Of a DNA stretch of 8,957 nt, positions 1 to 7,239 are shown piece after piece. Positions within the stretch are counted from its first letter, which is position 1; each line of letters begins with the position of its first letter. This stretch comes from Pseudomonadota bacterium (lineage in GTDB: Bacteria; Pseudomonadota; Gammaproteobacteria; Xanthomonadales; Xanthomonadaceae). The notes beneath the pieces were generated by a model, which had not been told where the DNA came from, searched no databases, and saw only the letters and a list, made by a program, of their open reading frames with translations. The position numbers and the translations under genes were made by a program. The DNA is taken from the NCBI GenBank assembly GCA_025355485.1, contig JANXZP010000080.1, positions 1 through 8,957 on the forward strand, written 5' to 3'.

Positions 1-1
1 G

Positions 2-1282
2 CGCGGACAACTCACCTGCGTCGGCGACGACGACCAGAGCATCTACGCTTGGCGCGGCGCGAATCCGGAGAACCTCAACGAACTCGCGCGCGACTATCCC
101 GAACTGCGCGTGATCAAGCTCGAACAGAACTACCGTTGCTCCGCGCACATCCTGCGCGTGGCGAACGCACTGATCGCGAACAATCCGCACGCGCATCCGA
201 AGAAACTATGGAGCCGGCACGACGACGGCGCGCCGATCCGCGTCTGGGCGTGCACGGACGCCGAGGCCGAAGCGCAGCGCGTCGCCGGCGAAATTTCGTT
301 TCTGCGCGAATCGCTGAAGAGCGAGCCGCGCGAATTCGCCGTGCTGTTCCGTGGGAATCACCAATCGCGGCCGCTGGAAAAGGCGATGCAATTGTTGCGC
401 ATTCCATACCACCTGACCGGCGGCACCGCGTTCCTCGATCGCGGCGAGGTCAAGGACCTGCTCGCCTGGCTGCGCGTGCTCGCCAATCCGGATGACGACG
501 CCGCTTTCCTGCGCGCGATCGCCGCGCCGAAACGCGAAGTCGGCACGACCACTTTGACCAAACTCGCCGAGGGTGCGCAGCTTGCACACCTGTCGCTCGC
601 GCGCGCCGTGATGCAGATGTCGCTGTTGAAGTCACTGCCCGCGCGAGGAGCGGCCGGTCTCGCGGAATTCACCGGCATTCTCGCGCGCTTGCGCGATGAT
701 GCCGAGCGCCTGACGCCTTCGGACTTGTGCAAGCAAGTCGCCGAGCGCAGCGGGTTGCTTGCCGAGTTACGCAAACAATGCAGGGGCGAGGCCGACTTCC
801 AGCGTCGCAAGGGCCACATGGACGAACTCGCCGACTGGTTCCGCGATGCGCCGCCGTCGGCCGGCTCGCTCGCCGCGCAACTCGCTCTGCTCGCGCATGC
901 CGATCGCGGCGAGCCGGGCAATGAAGTGCGGCTGATGAGCCTGCACGCCGCGAAAGGATTGGAGTTCCGCTACGTGTTCATCGTCGGCTGCGAGGACGGC
1001 ACCCTGCCGCACGAAGCCAGCATCGAGGAAGGCCGCATCGAGGAAGAACGCCGCTTGATGTACGTCGGCATCACCCGCGCGAAGGAAGCGTTGTGGCTGT
1101 CGCATAGCCGCGAAACGAAGCGCTGGGGCGGCATCGAACAACGCCGACCTTCGCGTTTCCTCGACGAATTGCCCGCCGCCGACCTGCACCGCGACGGCGC
1201 CGATCCCGAACGCGATGCGATCCATCGCAAGGAGCGCGCCGGTGCGCAGTTCAGCGCGATTGCTGCCTTGCTGGGCGAGTGA
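2..1282 (+). CDS. rep: ATP-dependent DNA helicase Rep (5' truncated by window edge)
   Basis: This is the C-terminal 426 residues of a UvrD/Rep-type SF1A 3'-5' DNA helicase, which uses ATP to translocate on single-stranded DNA, help forks pass protein blocks and restart replication. The reading frame is open from base 2 and ends with TGA at 1280-1282. Visible helicase motifs, numbered from the window edge: motif III VGDDDQSIYAWRGA (about 7-20), motif IV LEQNYR (40-45), motif V around LMSLHAAKGLEF (311-322), and motif VI around YVGITRAKEAL (354-364). The Walker A and Walker B (DEYQDT-type) motifs would lie upstream of the window. E. coli Rep is about 670 residues, so roughly one third is missing. 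VGDDDQSIY followed by WRGANPENL and VIKLEQNYR fits Rep better than UvrD or PcrA. The GTG at 110 is internal, not the start. No frameshift or odd composition is seen. Confidence 0.95.
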   Translation, partial: RGQLTCVGDDDQSIYAWRGANPENLNELARDYPELRVIKLEQNYRCSAHILRVANALIANNPHAHPKKLWSRHDDGAPIRVWACTDAEAEAQRVAGEISFLRESLKSEPREFAVLFRGNHQSRPLEKAMQLLRIPYHLTGGTAFLDRGEVKDLLAWLRVLANPDDDAAFLRAIAAPKREVGTTTLTKLAEGAQLAHLSLARAVMQMSLLKSLPARGAAGLAEFTGILARLRDDAERLTPSDLCKQVAERSGLLAELRKQCRGEADFQRRKGHMDELADWFRDAPPSAGSLAAQLALLAHADRGEPGNEVRLMSLHAAKGLEFRYVFIVGCEDGTLPHEASIEEGRIEEERRLMYVGITRAKEALWLSHSRETKRWGGIEQRRPSRFLDELPAADLHRDGADPERDAIHRKERAGAQFSAIAALLGE

Positions 1283-1338
1283 ATGGATCTGGTCCCGATC
1301 GCGCGCACGGCCGACACGAACCCGATCCAATGGCGCTG

Positions 1339-1344
1339 TACCAT
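1339..1344 (+). promoter_or_regulatory. Possible -10 element for the acid phosphatase gene
   Basis: TACCAT, preceded by TG, lies 21 bases before the first candidate ATG of the phosphatase gene, in the 82-base gap after rep. No good -35 hexamer is seen 16-18 bases upstream, so this is a weak call based on position and the TAnnnT pattern alone. Confidence 0.25.
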
Positions 1345-1364
1345 CGGCCCTCACGTCCAAACGA

Positions 1365-2258
1365 ATGCGGATTCTCATGCGCACGCATCTGTACTCGATC
1401 GCCACTGTTTTCACCATCGCACTCGCCGGCTGCGCGACACAGACTCCGCGCGCCAGCGTTGCAACGGCTTCCGTCGCGAACGTGCCCGCCCCGCACGACA
1501 ATCTCAACGCCGTCGTCTGGCTGCAGACCTCGGTCGAGGCACGGCTGCTGTACGAGCAGGCGTATCGCGCCGCGATCGACCGGCTCGATGCAGCGATCAA
1601 GGACAAGGCCTGGGATGCGTTGCCAAAAGACGAGCGCACCGCCCCGATTGCGAAACTTCCACCCGCCGTTGTGCTCGACGTAGACGAGACCGTGCTCGAC
1701 AACTCGCCGTACCAGGCGCGGCTGATCCGTGATGGCAAGGACTACAACGAGGCGACCTGGGCGGACTGGGTGCACGAGCGCACCGCGCGCGTGATCCCGG
1801 GCGCTCTCGCGTTCGCGAAAGCAGCTTCCGCGAAAGGCATCCGCGTGATTTATCTGTCCAACCGCGCGCAGGATCTCAACGACGACACACTCGCGAACCT
1901 GCGCGCGCTCGGATTCCCGATCGCCGGCCAGGACGTGTTCCTCGGCCTAGGCACGTTCGTCGAGGGCTGCGAACAGAACGGCACCGAGAAAACCTGCCGC
2001 CGCCAGCTCGTCGGGCGCAATTACCGCGTACTGATGCAGTTCGGCGACCAGCTCGGCGATTTCGTCGGCGTCGTCGCGAACACGCCCGAAGGCCGCAGCG
2101 CGGCGATCCAGCCGTACCTGGACTGGATCGGCGAACGCTGGTTCGTGCTGCCGAACCCGACCTACGGCTCGTGGGAGCCGGCCCTGTTCAACAACGACTG
2201 GTCGCAGCCGGCCAGCGCGCGCCGCCAGCAGAAAATCGACGCGCTGCGGGTGAAATGA
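1365..2258 (+). CDS. Lipoprotein acid phosphatase / 5'-nucleotidase, e(P4) family (HAD superfamily, class C acid phosphatase)
   Basis: This is a predicted outer-membrane lipoprotein phosphomonoesterase. The family (H. influenzae e(P4)/Hel type) removes phosphate from nucleoside monophosphates and, in Haemophilus, takes part in NAD/NMN scavenging. From the ATG at 1365 the protein is 297 residues with a hydrophobic signal peptide ending in the lipobox LAGC (Cys23). ATG 1377 (293 residues, Cys19) is an equally plausible start, as neither has a strong Shine-Dalgarno. Longer in-frame starts back to 1215 overlap rep and would bury the signal peptide. HAD motif I is VVLDVDETVLDNSPY, with Asp105 as nucleophile and Asp107 as acid/base. 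Motif II is YLSNR (163-167). Lys209 is the likely motif III lysine. GDQLGD (227-232) is the metal-binding motif IV. Two cysteines, Cys202 and Cys211, flank a short loop before motif IV and could form a periplasmic disulfide. Physiological substrate is not known. Confidence 0.88.
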   Translation: MRILMRTHLYSIATVFTIALAGCATQTPRASVATASVANVPAPHDNLNAVVWLQTSVEARLLYEQAYRAAIDRLDAAIKDKAWDALPKDERTAPIAKLPPAVVLDVDETVLDNSPYQARLIRDGKDYNEATWADWVHERTARVIPGALAFAKAASAKGIRVIYLSNRAQDLNDDTLANLRALGFPIAGQDVFLGLGTFVEGCEQNGTEKTCRRQLVGRNYRVLMQFGDQLGDFVGVVANTPEGRSAAIQPYLDWIGERWFVLPNPTYGSWEPALFNNDWSQPASARRQQKIDALRVK

Positions 2259-2303
2259 CGCCTTCCGCCGATTTCCGCCACCGCCGGGCCGGCCACGCCG
2301 TCC

Positions 2304-2332
2304 TTGTGTCCGGCCGCGTCCCGCACTACATT
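2304..2332 (+). promoter_or_regulatory. Sigma70-type promoter for the 333-residue lipoprotein
   Basis: A -35 hexamer TTGTGT (2304-2309) and a -10 hexamer TACATT (2327-2332) are separated by exactly 17 bases. Transcription would begin near 2339, giving a leader of about 18 bases before the ATG at 2357, just enough for the GGGAG ribosome binding site. This is the best-formed promoter in the window and suggests the lipoprotein is transcribed independently of the phosphatase gene upstream. Inferred from pattern only. Confidence 0.55.
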
Positions 2333-2356
2333 GCCCGCCTCAACCGGGAGTGATCC

Positions 2357-3358
2357 ATGAAACGTCTGAACCTGCTGGCCTTACTCGGCCTCAGCCTGCT
2401 GGCGCTGTCCGCCTGCACCACGAACAAGAATGAGGCCGCCAAGGATCCGGCGGTCGCAGCCAAGAACCTCGCGGTTTCGATCCGCGAGAACGATTTCGAT
2501 CGACTCAGCCACATCCTGGTGACGCCGGACCTGTATGCGAAACTCGAAACCCGCTACAAGGACGAGGCCGCCAAGAAGCCGGCGCCGACCGCCGAGGAAA
2601 GCAAGCAGTTCGCCGATAACATCGCCAAGTACACCGCGGCCGATGCCGAGAAAAAACTGTTCGACGAGCTCCAGCCCAATCTCGCCAAGGTTGCCGCGTC
2701 GCAGCCGATGATGGCCGGCATGTTCCAGGGCATGGCCAACCAGTCCATCACGTCGAACGACAAGATGGGCGCCGACGAGAAGAAGCAGGCGACCGACGTA
2801 CTCAACGCGATCTCCAAGTGGGCGGCCACCGCACCGTTCGGCGACCAGGAGAAGGCCAAGCAGGCGATCAAGATCGTCGTGGAAACCGCGCGCAGCCTCA
2901 ACCTGACCACGATGGAAGCGGCCCGCAAGCTCAGCTTCGCCGAAACCATCCAGAAGGCCGGTTTGGGCGTGGGTGGACTGCGCAAGGTGCTCGCCGTGTA
3001 CGGTTTCGACACCGACAAGATGCTCGACAGCGTCACTGCGGTGAAGAAGTCCGAGGATGGCGACAACGCCGTGGTGACGGTCAGCTATACGCTGCTCGAC
3101 GCGAAAATCACCTCGGATGTGCCGATGGTCAAGGTCGATGGCCGCTGGTACAGCAAGTCCGCGATGGACAACGTCAAGGACATGCTCGCCAAGCCGGTCG
3201 AAGCGCCCGCCGCGCCGGAGAGCGCCCCCGCGATGGAAGCGCCGGCCGAGAACGGATCGTCCGCGATGTCGGCGCCCGCCGAACAGCCGGCCCCGTCGGA
3301 GAGCACGGAAGCGCCGGCGAGCGCTGCGTCCAGCGCCGGCGAGCAGCCGTCGAACTGA
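2357..3358 (+). CDS. Lipoprotein of unknown function with Pro/Ala/Glu/Ser-rich C-terminal tail
   Basis: A 333-residue predicted lipoprotein that I do not recognise as a named family. The start ATG at 2357 is supported by a GGGAG Shine-Dalgarno (2346-2350, six bases upstream) and by a classic signal peptide with lipobox LSAC (Cys20). Residue 21 is Thr, not Asp, so outer-membrane sorting by Lol is likely. Residues about 25-215 are Lys/Ala-rich and look mostly helical. Residues about 225-267 resemble a small alpha/beta fold: a charged turn, the strand-like AVVTVSYTLLD, then PMVKVDGRWYSK, which recalls the end of NTF2-like or DUF4878-like domains. That resemblance is inference. From about 279 to the end the sequence is a low-complexity tail of Ala, Pro, Glu and Ser, which may span the periplasm or be disordered. 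The gene sits between a lipoprotein phosphatase and plsB, but no shared role can be shown. Confidence 0.8.
   Translation: MKRLNLLALLGLSLLALSACTTNKNEAAKDPAVAAKNLAVSIRENDFDRLSHILVTPDLYAKLETRYKDEAAKKPAPTAEESKQFADNIAKYTAADAEKKLFDELQPNLAKVAASQPMMAGMFQGMANQSITSNDKMGADEKKQATDVLNAISKWAATAPFGDQEKAKQAIKIVVETARSLNLTTMEAARKLSFAETIQKAGLGVGGLRKVLAVYGFDTDKMLDSVTAVKKSEDGDNAVVTVSYTLLDAKITSDVPMVKVDGRWYSKSAMDNVKDMLAKPVEAPAAPESAPAMEAPAENGSSAMSAPAEQPAPSESTEAPASAASSAGEQPSN
3311..3344 (+). repeat. 12-bp direct repeat in the lipoprotein tail coding region
   Basis: GCGCCGGCGAGC occurs at 3311-3322 and again at 3333-3344, 22 bases apart and so not a multiple of three. The two copies are read in different frames within the low-complexity tail. 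Recombination between them would delete 22 bases and shift the last residues of the protein. Confidence 0.7.
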
Positions 3359-3373
3359 GTTTGCTGGTATGTT

Positions 3374-3401
3374 CGGGTGACGCGATCGCTCGCGTCACCC
3401 G
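3374..3401 (+). promoter_or_regulatory. Perfect 12-bp hairpin between the lipoprotein gene and plsB
   Basis: CGGGTGACGCGA (3374-3385) and TCGCGTCACCCG (3390-3401) are exact reverse complements around a TCGC loop. No run of T follows on either strand, so this is not a canonical Rho-independent terminator, although it could end or slow transcription of the upstream lipoprotein gene. The stem ends nine bases before the plsB start codon at 3411, so if transcribed it covers the place where the plsB ribosome binding site would be. It could therefore act as a translational control element, an mRNA 3'-end stabiliser, or an operator-like palindrome in DNA. Confidence 0.7.
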
Positions 3402-3410
3402 AAGCCCAAG

Positions 3411-5972
3411 ATGACGGAGTCCGCCGCTCCCGCGTTGCCGTCCCCGCGCCACGCTCCGTTGTGGGCGCTGCTGCTGGGCAAACTGCTTGCGCCGTGGATC
3501 CGCCTGCGCATCGAGCCGGCGGACGATGTCGCGCAACTCGTCGCCGACCCGCGACCGCTGTGTTACGTGCTCGAACGCTACGGCCTGTCGAACGCGCTGA
3601 TCCTCGAACGTGCCTGCCGCGAATCCGGGCTACCTTCGCCATTGACGCCGCTGGCTGGCGATCCGCTCGGCCGCAAGCGCGCCTACATCGCGCTCGCGCG
3701 GCGCCGCGGCGCATGGTTCGGACGGCCGCGCACGCGCACCCATTCCGAAGGCCTGGAAAAACTGCTGGCCCGCCAGCGCACGCATGCGGATCTCGACATC
3801 CAGCTCGTGCCGGTGTCAATCTTCATCGGCCGCGCGCCCGACCGGCAGTCGGGCTGGTTCTCGGTGCTGTTCTCAGAGAACTGGGAACTGGTCGGCCGCT
3901 TCCGCCGCTTCCTCGCGATCCTGCTCAACGGCCGTAACACCATCGTGCAGTTCGCCACGCCGGTGCCGCTGCGCAGCGCGATCGCCGAAGATCTTCCGCC
4001 CGAACGCACCGTGCGCAAGCTCTCGCGCGTGTTGCGCGTGCACTTCGCGCGCATCCGCGCGGCGGTGATCGGCCCCGACCTCTCGCACCGTCGCCTGCTG
4101 GTGGACAAGGTGCTCGCATCCGAACCGGTGCAAAAAGCGATCGCCGAGCAGGCGCGACGCGACAACAAGCCGGTCGAGGACGCTTGGCGCAAGGCGCATG
4201 CGATCGCGTGGGAAATCGCCGCGGACTATTCGCATCCGGTCGTACGCTCGCTGTCGTTCATGCTCACGCCGTTCTGGAACCGCATCTACGACGGCGTGCA
4301 GGTGCACCACCTGGACACGCTCAAGGACATCGCTCCGGGTCACGAAGTCGTGTACGTGCCTTCGCACCGCAGCCATATCGATTACCTGCTGCTGTCGTAC
4401 CTGCTGTATTCGCACAACATCGTGCCGCCGCACATCGTCGCTGGCGTGAACCTCAACATGCCGGTGATCGGGCCGCTGCTGCGCAAGGGCGGCGCGTTCT
4501 TCATCCGCCGCAGCATCCGCGGCAGCGCGTTGTATTCCACCGTGCTCAGCGAATACGTCGCGATGCTGGTCGGCGAGGGTTTCTCGCTGGAATATTTCAT
4601 CGAGGGCGGCCGCTCACGCACCGGCCGCCTGCTACAGCCCAAGTCCGGCATGCTCGCGATGACCGTGCGCGGATTCCTGCGCGAACCACGCCGGCCGATC
4701 GTGTTCCAGCCGGTGTATATCGGCTATGAAAAACTGATGGAGGGCAAGAGCTATCTCGATGAACTCGATGGCCGGCCCAAGCAGAAGGAAACCGTGTGGG
4801 CGCTGCTGCGCGGCGCGATCGCGATGCTGCGCGAACGCCACGGCAGGGTCGCGGTGAGTTTCGGCGAACCGATCCTGCTCGACGCGATCCTGTCGCAGCA
4901 CGCGCCGGACTGGCGCGAGCGCACGGTCGACGACAACGAACGCCCGAAGTGGATCGGCGAGGCGATGGACGATCTCGCGCAGCGCATCCAGGTCAACATC
5001 AATCGCAGCGCCGACGTCAATCCGGTCAACCTGCTCGCGCTGACGTTGCTGTCCAGTCCCAAGCACGCGATGACCGAGAGCGACCTGCTCGAACAACTCG
5101 CGCTGGACAAGCGGCTGCTCGCCGCGGTGCCGTACTCCGATCGCGTGACCGTAACCGACATGGAGCCGGCGCAGATCGTCGCCTATGGCGAGGGCATCGG
5201 CATCCTGCAGCGCACCGCGCATCCGCTCGGCGACGTGCTGTCGATGGACGACGAAACCGCGGTGCTGCAAACCTATTACCGCAACAACGTGCTGCACCTG
5301 TTCACCGCGCCGGCGTGGGTCGCGTGCTGCTTCCAGAACAACCGCAAGATGAGCCGCGCCGGCGTGCTGCGACTCGGCCGCACGCTGTATCCGTTCTTGC
5401 AGAACGAGTTGTTCCTGCCGTGGACGCCCGATGGTTTCGGCGACTGCCTGGAAGCGACGATCTCGCAGTTCATCGCCGAGGGCCTGCTGAAATTCGATGC
5501 CGCGACCGACACCCTGAGCCGCGGCCCGGGCCAGACCGATGCGGTGTTCCGCCTGCGCACGATTGCGCGCAGCCTGCAGCAGGCGTTCGAGCGCTACTTC
5601 ATCGCGATCGCGGTGCTGGTCAAGAACGGCCCGCACACGCTGTCTACCGGCGAGCTGGAAAGCCTCTGCCAGATGACCGCGCAACGGTTGAGCCTGCTGT
5701 ACGCACCGGCCGCGCCGGAATTCTTCGACCGCACCCTGTTCCGCGCCTTCATCCAGAAGATCCGCGAAATCGGACTGGTGAAAACCGACGCCGAAGGCAA
5801 GCTCGACTACGGCGATGAACTCGAGGCCTGGGCCAAGGACGCGCGCGTGATCCTAGGCCGCGAACTGCGCCATACGATCCTGAAGATCACCCCCGAAACG
5901 GCGCGTGCCGCGCGTGCGGCGGCGACGCCTGTAGCGGCGGTGCCATCAGCCGATGAGACCGCGACCGACTAG
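3411..5972 (+). CDS. plsB: Glycerol-3-phosphate 1-O-acyltransferase PlsB
   Basis: PlsB is the inner-membrane-associated enzyme that transfers a fatty acyl group from acyl-CoA or acyl-ACP to the 1-position of sn-glycerol 3-phosphate, the first step of phospholipid synthesis. The 853-residue product is slightly longer than E. coli PlsB (about 807). All four acyltransferase blocks are present: block I HRSHID (His319, Asp324; the catalytic HX4D), block II GAFFIRRS (361-368), block III EGGRSRTG (398-405) and block IV VFQPVY (431-436). The N-terminal region with PLCYVLERYGLSNALIL and the long C-terminal helical region are typical of the family. The last 25 residues or so are an Ala/Thr-rich extension of the kind expected to be disordered. 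ATG 3411 is the first in-frame start, but its Shine-Dalgarno is poor (CCCAAG) and the preceding hairpin is only nine bases away. The gene is convergent with the DUF465 gene, 23 bases downstream. Confidence 0.95.
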   Translation: MTESAAPALPSPRHAPLWALLLGKLLAPWIRLRIEPADDVAQLVADPRPLCYVLERYGLSNALILERACRESGLPSPLTPLAGDPLGRKRAYIALARRRGAWFGRPRTRTHSEGLEKLLARQRTHADLDIQLVPVSIFIGRAPDRQSGWFSVLFSENWELVGRFRRFLAILLNGRNTIVQFATPVPLRSAIAEDLPPERTVRKLSRVLRVHFARIRAAVIGPDLSHRRLLVDKVLASEPVQKAIAEQARRDNKPVEDAWRKAHAIAWEIAADYSHPVVRSLSFMLTPFWNRIYDGVQVHHLDTLKDIAPGHEVVYVPSHRSHIDYLLLSYLLYSHNIVPPHIVAGVNLNMPVIGPLLRKGGAFFIRRSIRGSALYSTVLSEYVAMLVGEGFSLEYFIEGGRSRTGRLLQPKSGMLAMTVRGFLREPRRPIVFQPVYIGYEKLMEGKSYLDELDGRPKQKETVWALLRGAIAMLRERHGRVAVSFGEPILLDAILSQHAPDWRERTVDDNERPKWIGEAMDDLAQRIQVNINRSADVNPVNLLALTLLSSPKHAMTESDLLEQLALDKRLLAAVPYSDRVTVTDMEPAQIVAYGEGIGILQRTAHPLGDVLSMDDETAVLQTYYRNNVLHLFTAPAWVACCFQNNRKMSRAGVLRLGRTLYPFLQNELFLPWTPDGFGDCLEATISQFIAEGLLKFDAATDTLSRGPGQTDAVFRLRTIARSLQQAFERYFIAIAVLVKNGPHTLSTGELESLCQMTAQRLSLLYAPAAPEFFDRTLFRAFIQKIREIGLVKTDAEGKLDYGDELEAWAKDARVILGRELRHTILKITPETARAARAAATPVAAVPSADETATD

Positions 5973-5995
5973 TACGCGGCACGCGGGCCTCGGAA

Positions 5996-6202
5996 TCACG
6001 CATCCAGATCGGGAATCAGCCGGCTTTCCAGCCGCGTGATCGTGTCCTTGATAAGCAGCTTGCGTTTCTTCAGCCGGCGCAGTTGCAGTTCGTCCATGCG
6101 CAGATCGGCGACCAGCCGATCGATCGCGGCGTCGAGGTCGCGGTGCTCGAGCTTGAGCTGGTTGAGCTGGGCGACGATGTCGGCCGGATCGTAGGGTTGC
6201 AT
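5996..6202 (-). CDS. Small DUF465 / YdcH-like coiled-coil protein
   Basis: A 68-residue minus-strand protein, strongly charged and predicted to be a helical hairpin or coiled coil. The sequence LKLEHRDLDAAIDRL followed by DELQLRRLKKRKLLIKDTI is the characteristic pattern of DUF465 (YdcH-like), whose members are about 60-80 residues and of unknown function. The start is the ATG at 6200-6202 (read on the minus strand), with a weak purine-rich CGGAAT a few bases upstream; TGA is at 5996-5998. It faces plsB tail to tail and ttcA head to head, so it is probably a single-gene transcript with its promoter in the 6203-6297 region. No signal peptide or membrane segment is seen. Confidence 0.85.
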   Translation of the reverse strand: MQPYDPADIVAQLNQLKLEHRDLDAAIDRLVADLRMDELQLRRLKKRKLLIKDTITRLESRLIPDLDA

Positions 6203-6244
6203 GCGGATTCCGCGCTCTGCGCAAGACGCATCCGCAGCTTACAC

Positions 6245-6261
6245 CGGGCGCATCGCGCCCG
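6245..6261. promoter_or_regulatory. 7-bp inverted repeat in the divergent DUF465/ttcA intergenic region
   Basis: CGGGCGC and GCGCCCG flank an ATC spacer, giving a perfect palindrome (CGGGCGCATCGCGCCCG). It ends six bases before a candidate ttcA -10 box, so it covers the expected -35/spacer region. It may be an operator for a DNA-binding regulator or a GC-rich hairpin in the 5' leader of the DUF465 transcript. GC-rich palindromes of this size can arise by chance in a genome of this composition. Confidence 0.4.
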
Positions 6262-6266
6262 CGCGG

Positions 6267-6272
6267 TAGAAT
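6267..6272 (+). promoter_or_regulatory. Candidate -10 element of ttcA
   Basis: TAGAAT (6267-6272) is one mismatch from the sigma70 -10 consensus TATAAT. It overlaps the first possible ttcA ATG at 6271, so transcripts would start around 6279 and could not include that codon. This favours the in-frame ATG at 6298 as the real start. No convincing -35 hexamer is found 16-18 bases upstream, where the palindrome lies. Confidence 0.4.
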
Positions 6273-6297
6273 GCATGCCCCATCCGATGCATGTCCG

Positions 6298-7206
6298 ATG
6301 AATCTTTCCGCCAGCCAATCCGCAACCGCCGATCCATGTACAAGCGACCCGCGCGCCGAGCACGAGCACCACAAGCTCGCCAAGCGCCTGCGCCACCAGG
6401 TCGGCCGCACGATCGCCGACTTCGGCATGATCGAGGACGGCGACAAGGTGATGGTCTGCCTGTCCGGCGGCAAGGACAGCTACACGATGCTCAACGTGCT
6501 GCTGCAACTGCAGGCGAGCGCGCCGGTGCGCTTCGAGCTGGTCACGGTGAACCTCGACCAGAAGCAACCTGGGTTTCCAGAACACGTGTTGCCGGATTAC
6601 CTGAGGTCGATCGGTGTGCCGTACACGATCATCGAGCAGGACACCTATTCGGTGGTCAAGCGCGTGATTCCGGAAGGCAAGACGATGTGCTCGCTGTGTT
6701 CGCGCCTGCGACGCGGAGCGTTGTACGCGCATGCCGAACGCGAAGGGTTTACCAAGATCGCACTCGGCCATCACCGCGACGATCTTGTCGCGACGTTTTT
6801 CCTGAATCTGTTCCATCACGCCAAGCTCGCGACGATGCCGCCGAAGCTGCGCAGCGACGACGGCAAGCACGTCGTGATCCGTCCGCTCGCGCGCGTGAGC
6901 GAGCGCGACATCGAAGCCTACGCGGAATGGAAACAGTTCCCGATCATCCCGTGCACCCTGTGCGGCTCGCAGGAGAACCTTCAGCGCAAGCAGATCCGCA
7001 ACATGCTCAATGCGTGGGAACGCGAATCACCAGGCCGCATCGAACAGATCGCGAACGCGCTCGGCGACGTGCGGCCCGCGCAACTCGCCGATCCGGCGTT
7101 GTTCGATTTCCTCGCGCTGGCCCGGCGCGGCGATGCGCCGATGCCGGATGCGCATGCGTGGCTTGCTGGTGCGCCGTACAGCGATGCCACCAACAACGCA
7201 GCGTGA
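6298..7206 (+). CDS. ttcA: tRNA 2-thiocytidine(32) synthetase TtcA
   Basis: TtcA is a cytosolic, ATP- and iron-sulfur-dependent enzyme that thiolates cytidine 32 in a subset of tRNAs. The protein is 302 residues from ATG 6298, close to E. coli TtcA (about 311). The PP-loop SGGKDS, which binds and activates ATP, is at 56-61. The two CxxC pairs that define the TtcA group and hold the 4Fe-4S cluster are CSLC (131-134) and CTLC (219-222). GHHRDD (157-162) is the conserved block after the first pair. An in-frame ATG at 6271 would add nine residues, but it overlaps the likely -10 box and lacks a Shine-Dalgarno; the one before 6298 is also weak. rdgC follows on the same strand after a short gap. Residues 1-22 are variable and precede the conserved KLAKRLRHQVGRTIADF. 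Confidence 0.95.
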   Translation: MNLSASQSATADPCTSDPRAEHEHHKLAKRLRHQVGRTIADFGMIEDGDKVMVCLSGGKDSYTMLNVLLQLQASAPVRFELVTVNLDQKQPGFPEHVLPDYLRSIGVPYTIIEQDTYSVVKRVIPEGKTMCSLCSRLRRGALYAHAEREGFTKIALGHHRDDLVATFFLNLFHHAKLATMPPKLRSDDGKHVVIRPLARVSERDIEAYAEWKQFPIIPCTLCGSQENLQRKQIRNMLNAWERESPGRIEQIANALGDVRPAQLADPALFDFLALARRGDAPMPDAHAWLAGAPYSDATNNAA

Positions 7207-7239
7207 AGTACCCAATGCAACCACCCATCAAGGATGTCG

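Noticed and set aside
1215..1364. Upstream extension of the acid phosphatase to an in-frame start at 1215
   Set aside because: It would overlap the end of rep and place 50 Arg/Ser-rich residues in front of a clear lipoprotein signal peptide.
767..1738. Long minus-strand open frame of 323 codons opposite rep and the phosphatase gene
   Set aside because: It is antisense to two well-supported genes, shows no family motifs and is the kind of frame expected from high-GC codon bias.
3374..3401. Canonical Rho-independent terminator
   Set aside because: The stem is excellent but there is no T-run on either strand, so I list it as a hairpin of uncertain role instead.
4632..5684. 350-codon minus-strand frame opposite plsB
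   Set aside because: It lies wholly inside plsB, has composition rich in Arg/Ala/Gln/His typical of antisense high-GC shadows, and no recognisable domain.
5973..5995. Bidirectional terminator between convergent plsB and the DUF465 gene
   Set aside because: The 23-base gap holds no convincing stem-loop or T-run on either strand.
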